Shown piece after piece: positions 11,665 to 22,000 of a stretch of 64,000 bases of DNA. This DNA comes from Tridacna crocea (taxonomy: Eukaryota > Mollusca > Bivalvia > Cardiida > Cardiidae), in NCBI GenBank assembly GCA_943736015.1, contig OX031070.1, positions 39,982,173-40,046,172 on the forward strand, given 5' to 3'. The position numbers and the translations under genes are program-made. How positions within the stretch are numbered: the first letter of the stretch is position 1; every line of letters begins with the position of its first letter. The notes beneath the pieces are model-generated. The model was given only the letters and a program-made list of their open reading frames with translations, did not search any database and was not told the DNA's origin.

Positions 11665-11928
11665 TCTGCATTGTTTGCAAAATACATCTTCTGTCTAGAA
11701 GTAAAATATAAGTAATTACATGGTTGCTTTTATATTCTTAGTCTCAGCCAAAATAGATATCGAAGTTCAAAGATCTAAATGAACATCGGCTGCTGAAGTA
11801 ACCATAGTTGTGGAAGGCACTGTGATTATTAATAGTGCTTAGCACTTTATGAGATACGGCAGTTTATTTTTCTTAGTTAGCAAATGTATCATTAATTTTG
11901 ATGTCATCGTTTTGTTTCATATTTTTCC

Positions 11929-12157
11929 TAAACTCTATACCACACTACAAGATTTCAGACTGGTTCAGATTGAAAGCAGTTGCATACAACAAATCAGAGT
12001 TGTCAGAAAGTACAAAATTTGTCCTTGATAGGATTGATAACATTGTAAGAAAGGGAGAAAATGCTGTTAACCAGTATTTTCTCCTTTTCCCACAATGTTT
12101 CTGTATGGCTGCTTTGTCAGGGTCTTAAAAAGTAGTTATTGTGTGGTAAAGGGTTAA
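11929..12157 (-). mobile_element. TH-A hairpin MITE
   Basis: Core AAAATGCTGTTAACCAG; right TTAA at 12154; left TIR worn (CTCTATACCACACTAC). Confidence 0.78.
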
Positions 12158-12223
12158 TACTTTACATAATATTTCTTTGCTGTCACTGTTAGAAAACACT
12201 TTTTTGTATATCAGTATTTTTTT

Positions 12224-12447
12224 TTACCCTTTACCAAATATGAAAATTTTAGACTGGTCCAATTTGAAAGCAAAGGCAGATGACGAAATAATGCTGAAAT
12301 GTTCGTGCTTGTCTTTGATAGGGAAGAAAAAATTGTGAGAAAAGGCAAAAATGCTAGTTACCAGTATTTCATCTGTTCCCACTATGTTTTCAAAAGCTTC
12401 ATTTGTTAGGGTTGTTAAAATCCTGAAGTTGTGTGGTAATGGGTTAG
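12224..12447 (-). mobile_element. TH-A hairpin MITE, diverged
   Basis: Core AAAATGCTAGTTACCAG with a decayed second side; right end GGTAATGGGTTAG. Confidence 0.7.
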
Positions 12448-12525
12448 ATGTCGTACCAAGTTCCCTGACGACATCATTAGTTCCTGCCGTTGGCAAGCAA
12501 ATAGCATTCTCAGAATAGTGAAGCT

Positions 12526-12572
12526 ACAGATCACTCTGTATAGAATATGCAGTCTGATCTTTGATCCACACT
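12526..12572. mobile_element. TH-D type dyad, worn
   Basis: ACAGATCACTCTGTA and GCAGTCTGATCTTTGATCC form the arms; weaker than the 30-kb copy. Confidence 0.4.
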
Positions 12573-12595
12573 GTCTGTAATGCTGTGAGATCATA

Positions 12596-12773
12596 AGGAC
12601 CTTGTGGAAGAAACTTTTGAAAACACTGTGGGAAGAGGAGAAAATGCAGGTTACCAGATTTTTTGTTCTTTACCCTCAATGTTATTTACTCTTTCAAAGA
12701 CAGTTTCAACTGTTTGAACCACAGTTATTTGTTGTCTGCAATTTGCTTTGAATTTGGACTAGACCAGAGTAAT
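12596..12773 (+). mobile_element. TH-A partial
   Basis: Short-arm remnant, core AAAATGCAGGTTACCAG, worn long arm. The next TH-A begins at its right TTAA. Confidence 0.6.
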
Positions 12774-13004
12774 TTAACTCATTACTGAACAACAGAATTT
12801 TAGGTTTGTCCAAATCAAAAGCATTGGCAGACAACAAAATAAAGTGACTGAAAATTTTAAAATTGTTTTGTGAAGGATAAAAAACATTGTGGGAAAAGGA
12901 GAAAATGCTGGTTACCAGCATTTTCTCATTTTCCCACAATGTTTTCTAAAGACTTCTTTCTCAAGGTCGTCAACAATAGTAGGAATTGTGTGGTAATGGG
13001 TTAA
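12774..13004 (-). mobile_element. TH-A hairpin MITE, complete
   Basis: TTAA at both ends, near-perfect core. Confidence 0.87.
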
Positions 13005-13195
13005 AAGGTAAAGATACATTTTATAGCTGTTCTGTTTTCAAAGAAAATATTTTTGGGAAAATTGTGTCATTTGGGTAAAAGGCACTGTTTAGTGTTGATT
13101 GTTTGTGTCGAAACAGAACTTAATATACATGTATATTTAGAAGATTTATGTCATGTTAATAAAGTATTTTTTTAAACATTATTTTGTCATGGTTT

Positions 13196-13884
13196 TTAGC
13201 TTCACTGGCAAAAGGAAAGCAAGCTTATGTCAGGGCCTGTGTCCGTGCCCATCAGTGTGTGTGTGTGTTTTCACCTTTATTATGCCCCTCTTAGAAGGCC
13301 CATTATATTTTTGGAGTTATTGCCCTTTGTTGATTTTCATGATTTTTTGTCCAGAGCATAACTCGAAAAGTATTTCAGATATCACCTTGAAACCTCATAG
13401 GTGGATTAATCTTATTAAGGAGAAGTGCAGTGCACAAGAACCATAACTCTGCCCATCATATTTTTGGAGTTATTGCCCTTTGTTGATTTTCATACTTAAT
13501 TTTTGTCCGGAGCATAACTCAAAAGGTTTTTCAGGTATCATCTTGAAACTTTATATGTGGATAGATCTTATTCAGGAGAAGTGCATTGCACAAGAGCCAT
13601 AACTCTGCCCATTATATTTTTGCAGTTATTGCCCTTTGATGATTTTCGTACTTAATTTTTGTCAGGAGCATAACTCAAAAAGTATGTGAGGTAAAATCAT
13701 GATAGTTTACATAAATGGGAAGTGCAATACCCAAGAATTGTTAATTTATTATTAATAATTTTTGAGTAATTACCCTTTGTTCGTTTTTACACTTTGAACT
13801 TAACAGTTTATAATCACATGTTATATTTAAAATTGGATGCCATTAGGGGGACATACAGTACATGTTTTACAAACATCTCTTGTT
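13196..13884 (+). mobile_element. Minisatellite element (about 155-bp unit), Helentron-like end
   Basis: About 3.5 units with GGAGTTATTGCCCTTTGTTG and GGAGCATAACTC repeated every 153-156 bp. It ends with a small hairpin (ATGTTTTACAAACAT) followed by CTCTTGTTT, the same 3' layout as the AGCTCACC elements, although its units differ. Confidence 0.6.
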
Positions 13885-13979
13885 TTAAACATCTTTGAAA
13901 CTACCCACCCAATTTTGATGAAACTTCTCAGAAATTACCTTGCCATGCTCCTATTCAGAATTTCTTCAAAGAGTTTAAT

Positions 13980-14209
13980 TTAAATCTCTTTGCCAAAGGA
14001 CAAAATTGTAGACTTGTCTAAATTGAAAGCATTTGCAAACAACAAATTAAATATGGCTCAAATACTGAAATTTGTTTTGGGAAGGGCAAAAAAACATTGT
14101 GGGAAAAGGAGAAAATGCTGGTTACCAGCATTTTCTCCTTTTCCCACAATGTTTTCAAAAGGCTTCTTTTTCAGGGTCGTGAAAAGCTGGGATTATATGG
14201 TAAAGAGTG
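13980..14209 (-). mobile_element. TH-A hairpin MITE
   Basis: Perfect core; left TTAA at 13980; right TTAA lost (GGTAAAGAGTGCC). Confidence 0.85.
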
Positions 14210-14452
14210 CCATGGCAACAAAACAGAAAAATATGGATTTATTCTATAGTGTTTAACGTGGTTTTCAAAATATTTCAGTTACCGGTATATTGTGGCAGCC
14301 AGTGCACCTGTCCATGCTTTCCTGGACTTTCTTTTACAAGTACTCCAAATGATATTCTTTCCAAGCCAATGGCAGCTTTCCCACATTGAAATAATGGTCA
14401 GCAGTGAGGGAGGAATAAACTCTGTTGCAATGACTACCAGTCCTTGGAAGGA

Positions 14453-14648
14453 AATTGAAATCGGAAGCACTTACAGACGACAAAATAAAAGTGACTGAAA
14501 ATTTGAAATTTGTTATGTGAAGAGTAGAAAACATTGTGGGAAAAGAAGAAAATGCTGGTCACCAGCATTTTCTCCTTTTCCCACAGTGCTTTCAAAAGGC
14601 TGCTTTCTCAGGGTCGTCAAAAGTAGGGATTGTGTGGTAATGGGTTAA
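14453..14648 (-). mobile_element. TH-A MITE, long arm truncated
   Basis: Starts in the long arm (GAAGCACTTACAGACGAC); core centre GGTCACC; right end GGGTTAA. Confidence 0.8.
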
Positions 14649-14691
14649 GTCCAGCATGTTACCAAATGAGGTACTGGAGCTTGCCTGAAAA

Positions 14692-14740
14692 AAAAACAAA
14701 CTTTAAATATCTTCTTGTCTGAAACTATGAGGCCTAGAGC
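14692..14740 (+). repeat. Fragment of a Helentron-like array unit
   Basis: AACTTTAAATATCTTCTTGT then CTGAAACTATGAGGCCTAGA matches one part of the 167-bp unit of element 1. Confidence 0.5.
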
Positions 14741-14829
14741 TACCACCCACCCCACACCCCTGGAATATTGGCAAAAACTTGGTTATTGGATTCATGAATG
14801 GGACCGGTTTGATGTTGCACAGCATTTAT

Positions 14830-15057
14830 TTAACCCTTTCCCAAACAACAAATTTTAGACTCTTCCAAACTGAAACAGTTTGCAGATGACAATTTTAACT
14901 TTCATAACAATGGCAGAAAATTATCCGAAGGGGCAGAAAACACTGTGTGAAAAGGAGAAATTGCTCTTTACGAGCAATTTCTCCTTTTCCCACAGTGTTT
15001 TCAAAAGACTTGTACTGTAGACACGTAAAAACAAGGGACTGTTTGTAAAAGGGTTAA
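14830..15057 (-). mobile_element. TH-B hairpin MITE, complete
   Basis: TTAA at both ends; core GCTCTTTACGAGC. Confidence 0.85.
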
Positions 15058-15760
15058 AATTAAAAAAACGATACTGATTAAATGTGTGGATAGTGTCGTC
15101 TGGAATTAAAATAGGCATTAATTTTAGTTTAATCCTTAATAGTCCTGAAGGCAACAATTATTGAAAATTAGAGTGCGAGGTTGTGTACATATAAATATAA
15201 TAGCGGATAGGGTCAGGGTTAGGTTAACATAAATAGTAACAAAAAACATAAATAAATTGAAAAATAGATAAATAAATAAACAAACAAATAAAAGGTTCTG
15301 AATGTGGAAACCTTCTTGTGATTAGAATGTTGAAACATTGACTTTTCTTGTAAATGGCTAACATCCACTGACATCCGGAAATCAAAGTATCATATAATAC
15401 GATGAGTGCGTTTTCGGCAGGACACCCCCTCGCCCCCACCCCAAGAAAAATATCTGGATCTGGGCATACTTCAAATTTATTACAGCCCTGGCATTTAACG
15501 AAAACTTCAAGTCTAGTTGTTCCTATCCATAAGGTTTGGCTTTCATTGTAAAAATGGAAGCAAAAATTGCAATTTCAAATGTGCTCTTGCAGAGGCTTTC
15601 AAAGCACAATGAACAGAGTAGATTGAAGACGAGCCTGGATCTTTTGTGAAGCCTGGTGAAACATAATTTTACGGGCTAATTTAATTCAGGCAAATACAGT
15701 CATCTGTCTCTGACTGTTCAGCTGCCACTGCAAAAAAAAACAAAGGAGTTTTTGTGGATG
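15058..15760. other. No gene seen; short A-rich simple stretch
   Basis: AAATAAATAAAC-type simple sequence at about 15240-15295; otherwise unrecognised. Confidence 0.4.
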
Positions 15761-15812
15761 GCATAGATCAAGATCAGACTGAACAAGCTTTGCATTCTGA
15801 TCATCTCAGATC
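15761..15812. mobile_element. TH-D type dyad, worn
   Basis: GCATAGATCAAGATCAGACT followed by GCATTCTGATCATC. Confidence 0.4.
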
Positions 15813-15974
15813 AACTCCATCTGCTTCCAGAGTATACACAAGGTAACAGCTGACTACGCACAACTGCATAACTTGTGTATCATTCTGTCATTTGGTAGGC
15901 AGTTACTATCGTCTAGCCCTAATCCTAAAGCCATACACTTACCTTTCAATTGGAAAAAATGGAATACCGGTGTA

Positions 15975-16155
15975 ATGCAGAGAAATGACCCTCCCCTACA
16001 AAATGACCCATGGGTCATTTCACTACGTAGAGGAATGGCCAGGGTCATTTTTCTACATAGAGAAATGACCCTAGACCGTAGAGAAAGGACCCCTCTAGCC
16101 GTAGTAGAATGACCCCCTCAAGAAAAGAAAGAGCTCACATAGAGAAATTACCCCC
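15975..16155. repeat. AAATGACCC inverted-repeat cluster
   Basis: AAATGACCC or its complement GGGTCATTT recurs eight or so times in 170 bp. It includes a perfect 20-nt palindrome at 16001-16020 and a GTAGAGAAATGACCC-type unit. Confidence 0.65.
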
Positions 16156-16172
16156 CTTTTTTACCCTGTAAC

Positions 16173-16445
16173 ATTGCTGTTGCTGCTGATGCTGATACTA
16201 CTTCTACAATTATTACTTCTACTACTACTACTACTCGTACTTCTACTAGTCCCCTTTTGCCTTAACAGTAATTCCTGCTGATGTTTCCACTACTACTTTT
16301 ACTACTATAGGGCTGCTGCTACTGCTACTTCTACTACTTCTACTCTACCACTACTTCTGCTGCTACTACTACTATTACTTCTTCTCCACTACTACTTCTG
16401 CTGCTACTACCACTACAACCACTACTTTTACTTCTACGACCACGA
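16173..16445. repeat. Imperfect (TAC/TGC)n microsatellite
   Basis: Long run of TACTACTTCTACTACTAC and TGCTGCTAC triplets, interrupted once near 16245-16290. Confidence 0.9.
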
Positions 16446-16471
16446 TGCAGTAATTATTGTTCAAAAATAAC

Positions 16472-16705
16472 TTTTTACAAAACGACATAGACTAATCGTA
16501 GACTAGATCTAGTACAAATTGAATTAACTTGCAGACAACAAAACAAATATGGCTGAAAAATTGAAATTTGTCATGGGAAGGGTTGAAAACGTGGCGAAAA
16601 GGAGAAAATGTTGGTTAGCAGCATTTTCTCTTTTTCCCCACAATGTTTTCAAAAGGCTTCTTTCACTGGGGTGTTAAAAGTAGGGATTGTGTGGTAAAGG
16701 GTTTA
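16472..16705 (-). mobile_element. TH-A hairpin MITE, diverged
   Basis: Core AAAATGTTGGTTAGCAGC, right end GGTAAAGGGTTTAG. Confidence 0.75.
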
Positions 16706-17392
16706 GAAGCCAAAATTCAATCAACTGCATCGCCAAAAATCCTTAACCAATAATTGTGTAGCGTCTTGTGGTAACTACTCTACGTCTTTCTTTAATCTCG
16801 GACTTTTCAAGACAGGACATTTTGAAATATTTAACTCCGCTGCGTTGTTTGATTTGAATAGATCTAGATCTGTATTAGGAGAAAAGGGTATCTTTCGCCC
16901 CTTTCTACGCTTTACCTAGATCTGTTTTCACGTTATAGACTCTACATCAAGAATTTTCTACTGTCCTTGGGTGATTCCCTTAATGTTTGAGATAAAGATT
17001 ATAATTGGCGGGGACAAAATGCACGAGGGAAACCGGACCAACGGTGGAATAAGCTCGTTTCTATACCAGTGGAGAACGGGCCCTAGGAGCTCAAAGGGCG
17101 GGGCCAACTTTTTCCAACCAGAAACTCTAAACCAACGTAGGCCTGTAGATTAATTTAGCTCCGCCTTGTTGTGCCTAGATGGTGTAACACTTAGCAGTAA
17201 CCTATGTCGCCGGCGGGAGATGCAAAGCAAACGTATCTCAATTCTGTGATAGTTTATCATAGGTTTGTCTCTCAAAATTACATTTATTTCCTCTCTGTTT
17301 GCAAAATAGGTGGAGAGGGCACCAAAAGTCGGTGTCGAGCCTGAAACAAGCTTTGACCTGGTACGAAAGCCACAGAGTTTGACCGGTTTACA
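16706..17392. other. Repeat-poor sequence with a GC box
   Basis: The longest repeat-free stretch upstream of gene 1. GGGCGGGGCC at 17095-17104 is a good Sp1-type box. It could be the promoter of gene 1 with an untranslated first exon; nothing else supports this. Confidence 0.3.
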
Positions 17393-17460
17393 GTCAAAAC
17401 GTACCCAAACCAAAACGTACCCAAGTGGAGTCTGAACGTACCCAACTGAAGTCAAAACGT
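17393..17460. repeat. AAACGTACCCAA short repeat
   Basis: AACGTACCCAA occurs three times, plus a fourth broken AACGTAGGG, each preceded by GTCAAA or a variant. Confidence 0.6.
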
Positions 17461-17499
17461 AGGGTCGTCAAAATTGGGATTGTGTGGTAATGGGTAAAT
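17461..17499 (-). mobile_element. TH-A terminal fragment
   Basis: GGGTCGTCAAAATTGGGATT and GTGTGGTAATGGGTAA: only the short-arm end. Confidence 0.6.
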
Positions 17500-17584
17500 A
17501 AGCTTATAATCACGGCGCTTTTAGTGCACCTGCCTGTGTCTGTGCATCAATTTTTATCCAAATGCCAGCTTGGAATATCTTTTT

Positions 17585-18934
17585 AGCTCACCTGACTGAG
17601 CACAATATGCTCAAGGGGAGCCTTTAGGATCGCCTTGTGTCCGTCGTCCGTCGCTCGTCCTCAACAATTCTTTTAACATCAACTCCTCCTAAACGGCAGG
17701 GCCAATTTGGACCAAACTTAGCTGGAATGTTCCTTGGGAGGTACTCTTTAAAAATACTTCACAGAATTTGATTCCATCAAAAACTCTGGTTGCCATGACA
17801 ACCAAATGGAATTTTCTAGGAAATTCTATAAAAATCTTCACCTCTAAAACCGCTGGACAGATTTTAAAATGATTTCACAGAGATGTTCCTTGGGTGACCC
17901 TTTTCAAAACTTGTTCATGAAATTTTGATCCATCAGGAAATGTGGCTCTGGTGAATGGGGGCTACTTGCACTATAAAGAAATCACTTGAGGAACTCTTAA
18001 AAATTCTTCTCCGAAACCGCTGGTCAGATTTTGAAATAATTTTACAGATTTGTTCCTTGGGTGACCTTTTCCAAAACATGTTGGTGAAATTTTGATCCGT
18101 TAAGAAACATGGCTCTGGTGAATGGGGGCTACTTGCACTATACAGAAATAAAGGAATTCTTAAAAATTCTTCTTCTCTGAAACGGCTTGATAGATTTTGA
18201 AAGAATTTCACAGAGATGTTCCTTTGGTGACCCTTTTCAAAAATTGTTTGTGAAATTGTGATCCGTCAGAGACGTGGCTCTGGTGAATGGGGGCTACTTG
18301 CACTAGATCTGTACAGAAATAAAGGAATTCTTAAAAATTCTTCTCCTCTGAAATGGCTGGTCATATTTTGAAATAATTTCACAGAGATGTTCCTTGGGTG
18401 ACCCTCTTCTAAAATTGTTTGTGAAATTGTGATCCGTCAAGAATGTGGCTCTGGTGAATGGGGGCTACTTGTTCTATACAGAAATAAAGGAATTCTTAAA
18501 AATTCTTCTCCTCTGAAATGGCCGGTCAGATTTTGAAATAATTTCACAGAAATGGTCCTTGGATGACCCTTTTCAAAAATTGTTCATGAAATTTTGATCT
18601 GTCAATAAACATAGCTCTAGTGAATGGGGACTACTTGTATCATATGGCCATGAAGAAATTCTTTAAAATTCTTCTTCTCTGAAACAGCCGATCAGATTTT
18701 GAAATAATTTCAAAGAAATGTTTCTCAGCTGACCCTTTTCAAAAACTGCTCGAGAAAGTATGATCCATCAAGAAACATGGCTCTGATGGCTCGGGGCTAT
18801 TTACACTATACAAATCTGAAGAAATTCTTAAAAATTCTTCTTCACTGAAATGGCGGATTAGATTTTGAAAAAATTGGCTCTGATCCTCTCTAAAATTCAG
18901 GTGAGCGATCCAGGGCCATCTTGGCCCTCTTGTT
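17585..18934 (+). mobile_element. Helentron-like minisatellite element 3 (167-bp unit)
   Basis: AGCTCACCTGACTGAGCAC start, CAGGTGAGCGATCCAGGGCC hairpin, CCTCTTGTT end. About seven units marked by GCTCTGGTGAATGGGGGCTA every 165-171 bp. Its 3' end lies 33 nt before the gene 1 transmembrane exon. Confidence 0.78.
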
Positions 18935-18967
18935 CATAATTTCTCATGATTGCATTTTCTATTTCAG

Positions 18968-19056
18968 ATAGATCCTGCCATAATGGATGTTATAATGAGC
19001 ACAGTGATTGGAGTTAGTTTGTGTGCATCACTGAGTCTGCTTCTGTTCAACTGTTT
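18968..19056 (+). CDS. Gene 1 exon: transmembrane segment
   Basis: Follows TTTCTATTTCAG and ends at GTAAGT, phase 2. It encodes IDPAIMDVIMSTVIGVSLCA and then SLSLLLFNC, a helix long enough to span a membrane. ATGs at 18983 and 18995 could each start translation if the preceding exon is untranslated. The acceptor lies 34 nt after the 3' end of a Helentron-like element. Confidence 0.7.
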
Positions 19057-22000
19057 GTAAGTGTTTTAACCCTTTGCCGCACAATGACAACTTTTATCGC
19101 CCTTGAAAGAGAAGGCTTTTGAAAACATTATGGGGAAAAGGAGAAAATGCTGGTTACCAGCATTTTCTCCTTTTCACACAATGTTTTCTATCCCATCAAA
19201 GAAAAATCATTTCATATGAGCCACATTGACACTATCATCAAAAAAAGCTGTCAATTCGGACAGGTCTAAAGTCTTGTCATGTGGTAAAGTGTTAAGGGCC
19301 CAATAGTTGTCAAAAGTAAACAATGGTTGTGGTAAAATGTGTTCAAATTTAAATCATACATTTTAAAAAGTTGAAAATTATTATGAAGAAAACACGAGTT
19401 ATAATATGTTCAGGGTTAGTGTTAATTGCTGGCACGTTACGAAATAAATCTATCATAAATAAAAAAGGTGCAAAGTCCCTCCATCTTTTGTTTACTTTTT
19501 ATATTGTTTTTGAAATTCATTTTCTTGCTAGTGACTAACCCTCGGACTGACATGAGTTCATTGCATCATTTGACTATTACGGGTCCCTAAAATGTATTTT
19601 ATATCACCGCAGAATATCACCGGAGAATGTATTACAAGGTACACTGGTCATGTGACATGCAGAAAATTAACCCTTTACTCCATAGATACTTGTTTCTACG
19701 CATTGCTTGTAGTAGCCTTTGGAAAACATTGTGGCAAATGGTGAAATTGCTGGGGTTTGAGCAATTTCACCTTTTGTCACAATGTTTTCTATGCTATCAA
19801 AAGGTGTCCTATACACATACAAAACGGCTTCATCCTTGCTGTTATTTAGGGTCAATTAGAGATACCATAGAAATGCCTTATGGGGTAAAGGGTTAACCAG
19901 TGGAAAAAAGTTTCAACCCAGGTCAACCTGCAGACAGTGTGCAAATTGGACAAATCAGTGGCCGAACATAGAGGATATTTGGTTTTACAGGTTAAAGATT
20001 AAAATTTATTTCATCGAGTGAACATTATTGGTAGAGCGTTGTCGAGTATTCCCGAACCATCAGTAGTTTTCGGACACGTCGTATAATTTCGTTTATGAGC
20101 GTTGTTCGATTAACAAGATGAACAGAAACACACAAACGAATCGTCCTTTTTTTCAAGCGTCTAATGGGTCATCTGCACGTCCATGTAGGATCAACATTTT
20201 GACAAAATAAAATGGAGATACTGTAAAATATTTTTTCTTAAGTACATTGCTAAAAAATATGATTAACTCTTAACAATATAAGTCAACAACAAGCAGCCCT
20301 TTACCATTCTTAAGTCATATTTATCAGATACAAACATGCCTAGAACACTCACAGAGCGTCTGCATTCTTCTAGCTACACTCGATTTTGCTTTCGGAGTTG
20401 TGCGAAAACACCCGACATAATTTTGATGGAGTCGGGTATTTTCGAACCAGGAATCATGTTGCGTATTTATTATGCAAAAATCGTGACTGTCCATCGTTTT
20501 TCCACTCAATACTGATTCATATGGATATTAACATATTTCTGACGTGAGAAATGATCGCAAGAGTGACTCAGAAATAAAGAAGTAGCTGTTGGTGAAAAGT
20601 CTACCCCATTGCGTAGTGGAATAAAATGGCGATGCAAAACTACAAGTGAAAGACTTTGTTGCAGACAGTATCCACATTAGACATAGCCAGAAATATGCCA
20701 ATATGCTTCCATTCACCTCTATAATTAATGGACTAGGAATTAAACTGTTTGAAATGTGACCTTAAATCTGGAGGTTAGGCCCTTTAAGAGTTATTTTTTA
20801 AAAAAATTGGAGGTGTCCGAATATACCCTCCATCGTGTCCGAAAATTCCAGACGTGTCCGAAAACTAACTCCGTACGTTCACATTTTATTTAGCTTATAT
20901 TACATTGATTTAGTTATGCTGACGCCGAGTTCCCAAAATAAACGACGGGAAAGAGTAGAGCTTCCTAAATTTTCATAGTTAAATACGTTTCGCGCATAAT
21001 TAAAGTAGTTGTGAAACCAAATCCTTAGCTGTCCGAATATACCCGATACCGCTCTAATACTTTCATTTGTGGCTGTACCATAAGTAAAAATATTAAGGAT
21101 GATGTTCACAAGAAAATAATACTGATGGTGTTCACAGCATGAAATAAATTTCAATCTTTAACCAAAAAACCCAAATATTCTATTTATTTTGCGCTCTTAA
21201 CCCGTTCTGGAAGGAACTTGATCAAGATCCAGTACAGTTCTTTTCAGTTATTTCCTGGCGTTCGCCCTCCGCATAGCAACACATTACAATATTACATCAA
21301 GCGCGAGAAATGTAAGATAAATGATGTCATATTCCCATCTGGTTGTGAGTCATGCACATTTTACCTAGGTAACTATAATATAAAAATTGGTATTATCACT
21401 GGTCGTAACTATGAAATATGGAAAAATAATTTACAGGTACTTTTCAATAACCTACCAGAAAGCATGAAATAATTATGTCTCCTTTTTACAGAGCATGGCT
21501 TGATTGTGTCGTGGATTTTTATTTACAGGCGATGCCACAGAAAGCTTACTGAGGAGCAGTTGCAGCAGAAGTATTTTGAGAAATTTCGGAAAAAGCATAT
21601 GAAAGCTAGAGACCGTGTTCTGACAAATCGTATTGATGTAATTAGATCAAGAACAGAAAGTCAGGTATTTTTAACCCTTTACCACAAAATGCCAACTTTT
21701 AATGATCCTGGAAAGAAGCTTTTTGAAAACTTTGTAGGTAAAACAGAAAATGCTGATTTTTACCAGCATTTTCAACGCTATCAAAGAAAATTTGTGCAAT
21801 TTGAGCCACATTGAAATTGTGGTCTGCAAATCCTGTCAGTTTTGACAAGTCTAAAAATTTTGTTGTCTGGTAAAGGGTCAAACTGATCTGTTTTTCAGTG
21901 CAGAGAAATTGAATTTCGAAAGTTCACAATTTTGCCACTGTGAAAAAAGATCGCATTTGTTCTAATCAGAGGATATAGGCTGTAACCACACCATGTGCAT

